The notes under the pieces are model-generated. The model was not told where the DNA came from. It searched no databases and worked only from the letters and a program-made list of their open reading frames with translations. From an uncultured Lachnoclostridium sp. (GTDB taxonomy: Bacteria; Bacillota; Clostridia; Lachnospirales; Lachnospiraceae): a DNA stretch of 5,586 nucleotides. Position 1 is the stretch's first letter. Each line of letters opens with the position of its first letter. Below, in pieces: positions 1 through 5,586 of the stretch. A program made the translations under genes and the position numbers. Where the stretch lies: contig CATZVV010000136.1 of assembly GCA_958425285.1 (NCBI GenBank), positions 1 through 5,586 on the forward strand, in the 5' to 3' direction.

Positions 1-54
1 CGGCATGATCATGAATTCCTGTAAATCCACCGTATTGTCAGCGTGACGTCCCCC
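1..54 (-). pseudogene. eno: Enolase gene (eno), interior fragment cut by the element end; continues past the window edge
   Basis: Read on the minus strand from base 54 to base 1, the 18 codons give GGRHADNTVDLQEFMIMP. This matches the conserved enolase block G-G-x-H-A-D-N-x-V-D-x-Q-E-F-M-I-x-P, which holds the loop histidine (His159 in yeast numbering) and the metal/active-site-region glutamate of the QEF motif (Glu168). Enolase converts 2-phosphoglycerate to phosphoenolpyruvate in glycolysis. In intact bacterial enolases this block lies about 150 residues in and is preceded by P-M-M-N-I-x-N-G-G. Here the resemblance stops at the GG pair: the codons before it read ...CVISLTQ and belong to the recombinase flank. 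The N-terminal domain and first barrel strand are therefore missing in this copy. The eno identity is sure from the motif; that the gene is split by integration is inference, since the 5' half is not in view. Confidence 0.86.
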
Positions 55-103
55 TTGTGTCAAGCTAATGACACAAAATTTTTGTAATTTGTCCATCATC
101 ACT
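45..103. other. Probable attachment-site junction of the integrated element (attL/attR) at ~50-55
   Basis: Large serine integrases usually have their attachment site directly beside the integrase gene. Here recombinase C ends at 104 and enolase-coding sequence begins at 54, so the element-to-chromosome boundary must lie in the short interval between, most likely in the run of five G (minus strand) at 54-50. These recombinases exchange strands at a two-base core and leave only a few shared bases, so a GG or GA core inside GGGGGA fits. The element-side arm (55-103) is AT-rich and contains two overlapping inverted repeats. The exact core cannot be fixed from one junction. Confidence 0.65.
55..76. 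repeat. 8-bp perfect inverted repeat next to the enolase junction
   Basis: TTGTGTCA (55-62) and TGACACAA (69-76) are exact reverse complements around the 6-base spacer AGCTAA. A second dyad, ACAAAA-T-TTTTGT (73-85), overlaps its edge. On the minus strand the hairpin is followed by GGGGG rather than a T tract, so it is not a convincing terminator for the recombinase operon. On the plus strand it is followed by AAATTTTTG, at best a weak terminator. Its position directly against the enolase sequence favours a role as a recombinase-binding arm of the attachment site. Confidence 0.55.
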
Positions 104-1711
104 TCAACTGCAGATTTTCTGCACCTGCTCTACATACTTCACCAGCTCATCAGCAAAATTCCATTCAATTTCTATTCGCTTATCATTATATACCTTGATA
201 CCACGAATAAAAGTTACTGCTATCTCTCTGGTTAATTGCTTATTTCCTTCGATCAGGTCTGTCAGGCACTGTCTGCCATCGGGCGGAAGTTCAAATAAAC
301 GTTCAGCCGCTTCACTCTGTTCTGTCTCCATTTGCGCTATCGCTAAGGTTTCTTTCTCAATTTGTTTATCCAGCTTGTCATTTTTTCTGGTGAACTCTTC
401 TTCTGAGATTTCTTCCATTGCATATCGCATATATAGTTCAGTCTTCTGGTGCTTGTATCTGCTAATACTGTCTTTGGCATCCCGAATCTTTTTTGCAGCT
501 CCATTCACTTTTGATTTTAATTCTGCTTTCTGTAATTCGAGTACCGGTTCAGCATCATCACTGATCTTTGCAAACAGCTTTATTGCCCTGAAAATCATCT
601 CATTGAACTCGTCATCATATAAATTGTCTGTTACACAATCTTGATTTGCCGCATTAAATTTCCTTGGGCACTTAAAGTGCGGATTGCATCTGGTTACATG
701 CTGTAGATTCTGACCGCATCCCCCACATTTTACCAATCCTTTCAGCGGATAATTATTATTGTGGGTTTTGCTCCTCTTTCTGGAATTTAATTCCAACTTT
801 TCCTGTACAGCATCAAACACCTCTTCAGAAACAATCGCTTCATGCGTACCCTCAACCACAATCCAGTCTTCTTCTTTTGTTTTCAAATGCTTATTACTTC
901 CTACCGAAGCAACTTTCCACTTGCCGCCAATCGTAGTTCCCGTATACGTTTCTGTCATCAGTATCAGTCTTACAGTTACTGGATACCAGATATACTTTTC
1001 TGTTGTTTTCTTCACACCAGTTTTCAGAACTTCTCTTTTATATTGACCTGGACTCATAATTTTCTGCTCATTCAGGTAACGTGCCAGCTGAGTAATATTC
1101 ATTCCATCAAGATATTTCTGAAATATCATCTTCACAACAGGCGCTGTCTCCGGATTAATCACGAGGCTGGTCACATCTTCATCAGGCTTCAAATATCCAT
1201 ACGGTGCTCTCGCTCCCATATATTTTCCAGCTTTCTGACGCTGTATCAAAGTTCTTTTTACTTTAACGGAAGTATCAATGCTATGATGTTCGTTAATAAT
1301 ATTTCTGAAACCAACATCTATTCCCGGCATACCAGATTCATATTTCATACTATCAACATTATCATTGATCGCTATGAATCTCACATTCATAAATGGAAAA
1401 ATTTGTTCCAGATATGTGTCAATCTCTATATGATTCCTGCCGAATCGAGAAAGGTCTTTCACTATAATTGTGCTGACTTTTCCATCTCTTACTAATTCCA
1501 TCATACTTTGGAATCCTGGGCGATCGAAATTCGTTCCACTATAGCCATCATCTTTGAATTCTAACACTTCCGTATTTTTGAACTCATTTTTACTGGCTAT
1601 GTATTGCCCAATCACAATTCTCTGATTTGTAATACTATTGGATTCATCCAGCATATCCTCATCTTCCAGCGACAATCTTAAATACTTTACTATGCATTTA
1701 CCATCTGACAT
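104..1711 (-). CDS. Large serine recombinase C (third of three), 535 aa
   Basis: Site-specific DNA integrase/excisionase of the large serine recombinase family (TnpX/TndX/Ccr-like). The N-terminal resolvase-type domain (about residues 5-150) has the catalytic motif YLRLS with nucleophile Ser14, DDGYSGTNFDRPGF at 54-67, and DLSRFGR with Arg89 and Arg92. A recombinase DNA-binding domain follows (about 165-305, GARAPYGY onward), then a zinc ribbon with Cys329, Cys332, Cys348 and Cys359, a charged coiled coil (about 388-475), and a C-terminal KRIEIEWNFADEL segment shared with its two neighbours. The ATG at 1711 is preceded by AGGAGG at 1727-1722, 10 bases away, and lies inside the end of gene B (22-base overlap), so translation is probably coupled. 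The segment after the catalytic core, NEHHSIDTSVK (140-150), departs from the usual N-x-x-Y-A-x-D-x-S form. All key residues are intact, so it should be active. The stop lies about 50 bases from the enolase junction, as expected for an element-terminal integrase. Confidence 0.95.
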   Translation of the reverse strand: MSDGKCIVKYLRLSLEDEDMLDESNSITNQRIVIGQYIASKNEFKNTEVLEFKDDGYSGTNFDRPGFQSMMELVRDGKVSTIIVKDLSRFGRNHIEIDTYLEQIFPFMNVRFIAINDNVDSMKYESGMPGIDVGFRNIINEHHSIDTSVKVKRTLIQRQKAGKYMGARAPYGYLKPDEDVTSLVINPETAPVVKMIFQKYLDGMNITQLARYLNEQKIMSPGQYKREVLKTGVKKTTEKYIWYPVTVRLILMTETYTGTTIGGKWKVASVGSNKHLKTKEEDWIVVEGTHEAIVSEEVFDAVQEKLELNSRKRSKTHNNNYPLKGLVKCGGCGQNLQHVTRCNPHFKCPRKFNAANQDCVTDNLYDDEFNEMIFRAIKLFAKISDDAEPVLELQKAELKSKVNGAAKKIRDAKDSISRYKHQKTELYMRYAMEEISEEEFTRKNDKLDKQIEKETLAIAQMETEQSEAAERLFELPPDGRQCLTDLIEGNKQLTREIAVTFIRGIKVYNDKRIEIEWNFADELVKYVEQVQKICS

Positions 1712-3420
1712 CTGATCACCCCCTCCTCTAAAATTTCTGATAACGCCTGTATTTCATCTTGAAATTTAAATTCGATCTCTATACGTTTGTCTTCATATAA
1801 AGAGATTTTCTTTATATAAGAACGGACAACATCTTTTGTAAGGAATTCCAAATTCTTTCCTTTACTGAATTCAGCAAGCCACGAGAAGTTCTTTTTACAC
1901 AATTTTTCTGTAATTTTTCTACTCTTCTCAATTTCTTTCTGTCTTGTAACCAGGTCTTTTTCGACCACGGTTATTCTTTCTGTCATACGATTATATGCAT
2001 CCGTATCAATCTCGCCCGAAACATATTGCTCATATAATTCAAATCGTCTTGCTTCGTTCCTTTTATTGAGCTGAACAATTTTACTCTGTTCCCTGTTCAA
2101 ATATTTTTGGAATGTTTCAAAATATTCACCATTAAAGCGTTTCAGTTGCGTTTTTAATTCACATACTGTTTTTAGCTGCATGATGAGTGCCCGATACACC
2201 AGTTCATCAATTACTTCTTCTTTCCAGCGATTACAGTTATATTTTTCCTTGGAAATTTTTGCATAATTACCACAAATGAAATAGTAATTGTAATACAAAA
2301 CACCATTCTTTTCGCTGTAATAGTATCTCCGAACCATATTAGCGCCACAGTCACCACAGTATATCAATCCAACATACTTATTATCCTGTTTTCCATGAGT
2401 CTGCATATTCGATAAATCTTTTTTGGGCAATGCTTTCTCCTGCTTTAATTTGATTACATTTTGTACTTTTTCAAATAATTCAGCACTCACTATAGCCTTA
2501 TGGGTATTCACATGTTCAATCCATTCTTCTTTATCCAACATTACATTTTTTTCTTTTGTAAGAAGTGAAGTTCTTGTTTTATGTGAATAAGTATTTCCCA
2601 AATAGTGCCTATTTTCCGCAATCTGTTTAATTACAGATGATTGCCAATGCATATCCGTTTCGTCAATTCTATCCAAGAATAACTTCCCAGTTCTTGCGTA
2701 TACCCTTGGCGAAGCCAGCAGCATGGTATTAAACTCTCTCGAAATTTTCAAATATGACTGCCCTGCAGCAAGTTTTTCAAATATTTCTACTACATACGGT
2801 GCAGTTAAAGGATCGGGAACAGTAGTAGATTTTCCTTTTTCATCTCTAGCTCTCTTATACCCATAAGGAGCATCTCCACCACAATATTCACCTGACTCCA
2901 TCTTAATTTTCATGGCACTTGTCATTTTTACAGATGCATCTTTTGCATACATATCATTTGCCAGATTCGATATCATGATTCCCAGCATCTGATTGTCACA
3001 TTCTGGACTGATACTGTCATAGTTATCATTGACTGATATAAAGCGCACTTGCATAAATGGAAATATTTTTTCCAGATATTTTGATACTTCTTCCAAATCT
3101 CGACCAAATCGTGATAAATCCTTTACTATGACCGTATTTATTTCTTTTGTTTTGATGTCACCAAGCATTCTCACAAAGTCATCTCGATCAAATTTCGTAC
3201 CTGATATACCGTCATCCTTATAAAACTTTACAACTTCAATATCCGGATGAGATTCTGCGTAAGAAAGAGCGATCAGTTTCTGTGTCTCCAGCGATTCTCT
3301 CTTCTCACCATTGATATCTACAGATATTCTGGTATAAATACCGGCTTTCCAGATCTTCTTCGGTGATGCCTGCACAAATGCTTCAGCTTGTTTCATCTGG
3401 CGATTTCTTGTTCTTGCCAT
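1690..3420 (-). CDS. Large serine recombinase B (second of three), 576 aa
   Basis: Large serine recombinase with every expected part. A basic N-terminal extension of about 24 residues precedes the catalytic motif IYTRIS (Ser33). DDGISGTKFDRDDF lies at 69-82, DLSRFGR supplies Arg104 and Arg107, and ANDMYAKDASVKM (154-166) is the most canonical of the three copies of this hinge-side segment. The recombinase DNA-binding domain spans about 180-325, the zinc ribbon uses Cys355, Cys358, Cys383 and Cys396, a coiled coil runs about 434-505, and the end carries KRIEIEFKFQDEI. It begins with IYTRIS rather than the YLRLS of A and C and so looks like a separate subfamily. Its ATG shares one base with the stop of gene A (TAATG), with AGGAGG at 3436-3431, 10 bases upstream, so translation is probably coupled to A. 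The likely role is joint integration/excision with A and C, though it could act alone; sequence cannot decide. Confidence 0.95.
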   Translation of the reverse strand: MARTRNRQMKQAEAFVQASPKKIWKAGIYTRISVDINGEKRESLETQKLIALSYAESHPDIEVVKFYKDDGISGTKFDRDDFVRMLGDIKTKEINTVIVKDLSRFGRDLEEVSKYLEKIFPFMQVRFISVNDNYDSISPECDNQMLGIMISNLANDMYAKDASVKMTSAMKIKMESGEYCGGDAPYGYKRARDEKGKSTTVPDPLTAPYVVEIFEKLAAGQSYLKISREFNTMLLASPRVYARTGKLFLDRIDETDMHWQSSVIKQIAENRHYLGNTYSHKTRTSLLTKEKNVMLDKEEWIEHVNTHKAIVSAELFEKVQNVIKLKQEKALPKKDLSNMQTHGKQDNKYVGLIYCGDCGANMVRRYYYSEKNGVLYYNYYFICGNYAKISKEKYNCNRWKEEVIDELVYRALIMQLKTVCELKTQLKRFNGEYFETFQKYLNREQSKIVQLNKRNEARRFELYEQYVSGEIDTDAYNRMTERITVVEKDLVTRQKEIEKSRKITEKLCKKNFSWLAEFSKGKNLEFLTKDVVRSYIKKISLYEDKRIEIEFKFQDEIQALSEILEEGVIRCQMVNA

Positions 3421-5057
3421 TATACAGCCACCTCCTGTTTTGTTTTTCCAATCTGTTCTGCCAGTCTTGCAGCTGTTACCAACTCATCTTGGAATCGGTA
3501 AACAATCTCTATTTTTTTTCCTTCAAAGACATTTATTTTTTCCACATACTGAAGAAGCATATCTCTGTCAAGATCTCCCAGCGACGGTTTCTCAAGAAAT
3601 GTGTTTACCCATTCTTCGCACAGCAGTTTATTTTCAAGGAGATTTTCCATATACTCTTCCTGCTTTTCAATATTGCTTTCCAGACTTTTAATTTCTGTCT
3701 GATACCGTTCTCTAAGCAAAGCGTAATCATCCCTAGAAATAACTCCTGACGCAAGATTTCCCGATAATGAATGTAACAACTTATAATATTTATTGACTTT
3801 GTTTCGTAACTCAAGTATCTGGTCATCATGCTGTATCAATGTCTGTGTATCCAAAGAATTCTCTTTCAAATACTCCATTGCACTCCGTATGGCATCCGTC
3901 ATCTTACTGTATATTTTCAAAGAATCCATTACCAGCTGAATCAGCACATCTTCTCTGATACTATGTCTGGAACATTGATCCTTCTTTTTATTGTAAGAAG
4001 AACAGATATAAAAAACTGTCTTTTCTCCTTTATAACTGTTAGTTCGCCGGATCAGATTACTTCCACAGTCTCCACAGGATAATAACCCACCAAACAAATA
4101 AAGTCTGTTTTCTCCGGGTGCTATCCTGGTATCCTTCGCAAGCAACATCTGAACTGTTTCATATTCTTCTTTTGTAACGATACCTTCATGATGATTTTCA
4201 AAAATCACCCATTCTTCCTTTGGTAATGCCCTCTGCACCTTAACTTTATAGTTAATTCTTTGGGATTTTCCCTGTTGAAGCACTCCATAGTAGATTGGAT
4301 TCTTTAAGATACGGATAATTGCTACTGCTGACCACCTGGATGTCAGATGTGTCTGAAATGACGATTTGAAGTTTACTCCGGTCGCACGTTTGTAATCAGC
4401 CGGTGCAAGAACTCCCAGTTCATTCAGTTTATCTGCAATCAGCTGATTGCTCATGCCCTCCATCTTCCAGTTAAAAATATCTCTTACATGCTTTGCAGCA
4501 ACCGGATCAATTTCTATCTGACTTTTATCAGCATCACACTTTTTATATCCATATGACACGTAATTTCCCACATATTCTCCAATATTTCTTTTTGCACTCA
4601 AGTGGCTTCTTACTTTTTGAGAATTCTGTCTGCAATACGTGTCATTAACAAAGGATTTCACCGGTAATACAAGATGCGTATCGGTAATGTTTGCTGTTTC
4701 AGAATCATAATTATCATTGATTGCTATAAATCGTACTCCCAGTTGTGGAAATACTTTTTGAATATACCGATCAACATCTATATGCTCTCTACCGAATCGA
4801 GACAAGTCTTTTACAATGATACAGTTGATTTCCTTATTTTCGATTGCCTTGAGCATTGCCTGAAAACCAGGACGCTTAAAATCAATACCTGAAAAACCAT
4901 CATCTTTAAATGTCTCAACAATAGTAATATCAGATGTCGATTTCATATAGTTATCAATCAAAATTGACTGATTTACAATAGATTCACTTTCAGCCTTATC
5001 TCCGTCCTCAATACTAAGACGAAGGTACTTGGCTGCTATCCAGATATTTTTTTGCAT
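3420..5057 (-). CDS. Large serine recombinase A (first of three), 545 aa
   Basis: First gene of the recombinase operon. Counting from the ATG at 5057, the catalytic motif is YLRLS (Ser15), followed by DDGFSGIDFKRPGF (52-65) and DLSRFGR (Arg87, Arg90). The recombinase DNA-binding domain runs about 160-310, the zinc ribbon uses Cys328, Cys331, Cys352 and Cys362, a coiled coil runs about 409-477, and the end carries KKIEIVYRFQDEL. A GTG at 5066 is also in frame, but the ribosome binding site AGGAG (5070-5066) overlaps it and sits 8 bases before the ATG at 5057, so the ATG is the start. The segment after the catalytic domain reads FVNDTYCRQNSQKV, an unusual version of the conserved N-x-x-Y-A-x-D-x-S-x-K stretch. 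Otherwise it resembles C more than B (YLRLSxED start, RPGFQ motif). It should be an active recombinase, transcribed from the promoter at 5138-5166. Confidence 0.95.
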   Translation of the reverse strand: MQKNIWIAAKYLRLSIEDGDKAESESIVNQSILIDNYMKSTSDITIVETFKDDGFSGIDFKRPGFQAMLKAIENKEINCIIVKDLSRFGREHIDVDRYIQKVFPQLGVRFIAINDNYDSETANITDTHLVLPVKSFVNDTYCRQNSQKVRSHLSAKRNIGEYVGNYVSYGYKKCDADKSQIEIDPVAAKHVRDIFNWKMEGMSNQLIADKLNELGVLAPADYKRATGVNFKSSFQTHLTSRWSAVAIIRILKNPIYYGVLQQGKSQRINYKVKVQRALPKEEWVIFENHHEGIVTKEEYETVQMLLAKDTRIAPGENRLYLFGGLLSCGDCGSNLIRRTNSYKGEKTVFYICSSYNKKKDQCSRHSIREDVLIQLVMDSLKIYSKMTDAIRSAMEYLKENSLDTQTLIQHDDQILELRNKVNKYYKLLHSLSGNLASGVISRDDYALLRERYQTEIKSLESNIEKQEEYMENLLENKLLCEEWVNTFLEKPSLGDLDRDMLLQYVEKINVFEGKKIEIVYRFQDELVTAARLAEQIGKTKQEVAV

Positions 5058-5071
5058 AAAAAACACTCCTA
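5058..5071 (-). promoter_or_regulatory. Ribosome binding site that fixes the start of recombinase A
   Basis: On the minus strand AGGAG at 5070-5066 is followed by TGTTTTTT and then the ATG at 5057, an 8-base spacing. The in-frame GTG at 5066 begins within this site and cannot use it. Confidence 0.8.
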
Positions 5072-5077
5072 TCCAAA

Positions 5078-5121
5078 GATTCTGCCAAAACAGAACCCTT
5101 AAATAGAAGTGCTCTATTCAA
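5078..5121 (-). promoter_or_regulatory. Two consecutive hairpins in the leader of the recombinase mRNA
   Basis: In the minus-strand transcript, the first hairpin pairs 5121-5113 (UUGAAUAGA) with 5107-5099 (UCUAUUUAA) around the loop GCACU: nine pairs, one of them G-U. The second pairs 5097-5091 (GGUUCUG) with 5084-5078 (CAGAAUC) around UUUUGG: seven pairs, one G-U. The second ends 7 bases before the AGGAG of recombinase A. Neither is followed by a U tract, so they are not terminators. They could affect mRNA stability or ribosome access, or the first could be a protein-binding dyad at DNA level. No known riboswitch is recognised. Confidence 0.4.
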
Positions 5122-5137
5122 ATTTAGTCCTGTTAGC

Positions 5138-5166
5138 ATTATAGCACACTTCGTCTTCTGTGTGAA
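5138..5166 (-). promoter_or_regulatory. Sigma-A type promoter for the recombinase operon
   Basis: On the minus strand, the -35 box TTCACA (5166-5161, five of six to TTGACA) is separated by exactly 17 bases from the -10 box TATAAT (5143-5138, perfect). A TG one base before the -10 makes it an extended -10. Transcription should start near 5131, leaving a leader of about 74 bases before the ATG of recombinase A. No other promoter this good is seen ahead of genes B or C, so one transcript for all three is likely. Confidence 0.8.
5145..5164. promoter_or_regulatory. Inverted repeat across the promoter spacer, possible operator
   Basis: CACAC (5145-5149) and GTGTG (5160-5164) form a 5-bp dyad with a 10-base centre. 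One arm overlaps the -35 box and the other abuts the -10 box, so a bound dimer would block RNA polymerase. The arms are short and the dyad could be chance; no regulator is identified in the window. Confidence 0.3.
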
Positions 5167-5195
5167 TATGAAATTTTGTTGTTCCAGTTATTCCC

Positions 5196-5462
5196 TTATG
5201 CCAATCCAGCTTTCTTTGCTACAAGCTGTTTTGTACAGTCTATATAGGAAAGGGAAGCTGCTGCATTAAAAACACTTTTTACGACATAGCCCATATCTTC
5301 ATATACATATGGGTTATCAGAGTGATTAAGCAGCACTTCCATCTTATTGCTTTTCCTGCTATCCAGCTCTGAAATCAAATCCTTGTACTTGGGCAAACTA
5401 TCTCGTTCAATCTCTTTGATATCAACTGTTTTCAACTCTTCTAATCTTTCAACTGTTGTCAT
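5196..5462 (-). CDS. Small protein resembling DUF6870-type proteins of conjugative elements, 88 aa
   Basis: An 88-residue soluble protein with no signal peptide, membrane segment or cysteine pair. It begins MTTVERLEELKTVDIKEIE and has a central DNPYVYEDMGYVVKSVF segment (about residues 49-65). The layout of an LxxVDIxxI start, a charged middle and an NPYxYxxxGxVVKxxF core resembles, from memory, the short DUF6870-like proteins common in Firmicute integrative conjugative elements, whose function is unknown. Near-neutral charge (about 13 basic and 15 acidic residues) gives no strong sign of DNA binding. Two ATGs are possible: at 5468 the AGGAGG (5476-5471) is only 2 bases away, while at 5462 it is 8 bases away, so 5462 is chosen. 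It lies 138 bases before recombinase A with no terminator between, so readthrough into the operon is possible. A role as a recombination directionality factor is conceivable from position but unsupported by motif. Confidence 0.7.
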   Translation of the reverse strand: MTTVERLEELKTVDIKEIERDSLPKYKDLISELDSRKSNKMEVLLNHSDNPYVYEDMGYVVKSVFNAAASLSYIDCTKQLVAKKAGLA

Positions 5463-5470
5463 GGACATCG

Positions 5471-5476
5471 CCTCCT
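5471..5476 (-). promoter_or_regulatory. Ribosome binding site deciding the start of the small gene
   Basis: A perfect AGGAGG on the minus strand lies 8 bases before the ATG at 5462 and only 2 bases before the in-frame ATG at 5468. The spacing selects the downstream ATG. Confidence 0.75.
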
Positions 5477-5518
5477 TTTCCTATAGTTACCATTATCGAA
5501 AATAAATATTCGTAACAG

Positions 5519-5586
5519 TTATGTAGTCTTCTCTTCCATTCCCATCTGAATCCGTACTGCTTTCAGTACCCGATCCAGGCTCCACT
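5519..5586 (-). CDS. Possible C-terminal end of an unidentified gene entering from the right edge
   Basis: On the minus strand, the frame starting at 5584 reads WSLDRVLKAVRIQMGMEEKTT and stops with TAA at 5521-5519. Its alternating hydrophobic and charged pattern (SLDRVLKAVRIQMG) suits an amphipathic helix at a protein end, and it stops 56 bases before the ATG of the small gene. A second frame is also open here (EPGSGTESSTDSDG..., ending nearer 5498) but is low-complexity and less protein-like. With only 21 codons visible, neither the frame nor the product can be settled. If real, it may be co-transcribed with the small gene. Confidence 0.35.
   Translation of the reverse strand, partial: WSLDRVLKAVRIQMGMEEKTT

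Noticed and set aside
55..76. Rho-independent terminator of the recombinase operon
   Set aside because: On the minus strand the stem is followed by GGGGG and enolase codons rather than a T tract.
1..103. tRNA or rRNA gene as the integration target
   Set aside because: No tRNA-like stems or T-loop sequence are seen; the flank instead matches enolase codons.
195..1495. Several plus-strand open frames opposite recombinase C
   Set aside because: They lie wholly within a clear minus-strand gene, have low-complexity or Ser/Phe/Ile-rich translations, and show no recognisable domain.
3029..4892. Plus- and minus-strand open frames inside recombinases A and B
   Set aside because: They are shadows of the recombinase coding sequences, with no ribosome binding site context or motif of their own.
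5058..5066. GTG start at 5066 for recombinase A
   Set aside because: The Shine-Dalgarno AGGAG overlaps this codon and is correctly spaced for the ATG at 5057.
5463..5468. ATG start at 5468 for the small gene
   Set aside because: AGGAGG is only 2 bases away, while the ATG at 5462 has an 8-base spacing.
5467..5519. Separate promoter directly ahead of the small gene (GATAAT-like box)
   Set aside because: There is a possible -10-like GATAAT but no acceptable -35 at 16-18 bases, so it is too weak to claim.
1..5586. CRISPR array, tandem repeats or insertion-sequence ends
   Set aside because: No regularly spaced direct repeats or DDE transposase motifs are visible; repeated protein motifs among the three recombinases reflect paralogy.

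Overview
The window looks like one end of an integrated mobile element in a low-GC, Gram-positive gut-type Firmicute, probably a Clostridia/Lachnospiraceae relative. The grounds are AT-rich DNA, strong AGGAGG ribosome binding sites, a sigma-A type promoter and TnpX/TndX-like large serine recombinases. All genes read on the minus strand, so the biological order runs from high to low coordinates.

Layout in reading order. At 5586-5519 there may be the last codons of an unidentified gene. At 5462-5196 lies a small gene for an 88-residue protein that resembles the DUF6870-type proteins of Firmicute conjugative elements. A gap of about 140 bases (5195-5058) holds a near-consensus promoter (TTCACA, 17 bp, TATAAT with an upstream TG), a dyad across its spacer, and a leader that can form two hairpins. 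Three complete large serine recombinase genes follow without gaps: A (5057-3420), B (3420-1690) and C (1711-104). A and B share one base (TAATG) and B and C overlap by 22 bases, which suggests one mRNA with coupled translation. Each protein keeps the catalytic serine motif, the DLSRFGR arginines, a four-cysteine zinc ribbon and a C-terminal coiled coil.

The last 103 bases (103-1) carry no complete gene but are the most informative part. Bases 54-1 on the minus strand encode GGRHADNTVDLQEFMIMP, the highly conserved active-site segment of enolase, with nothing enolase-like before it. Gene C ends 49 bases earlier, and an 8-bp perfect inverted repeat (55-76) abuts the enolase sequence. The simplest reading is that position ~50-55 is the right attachment junction: the element is integrated inside eno, with the 5' half of eno expected beyond its other, unseen end.

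Working model (inference): the three recombinases are co-expressed from the promoter at ~5140 and jointly integrate and excise the element at a GG-rich core in eno. The small upstream protein could be an accessory factor, but nothing in its sequence proves that.
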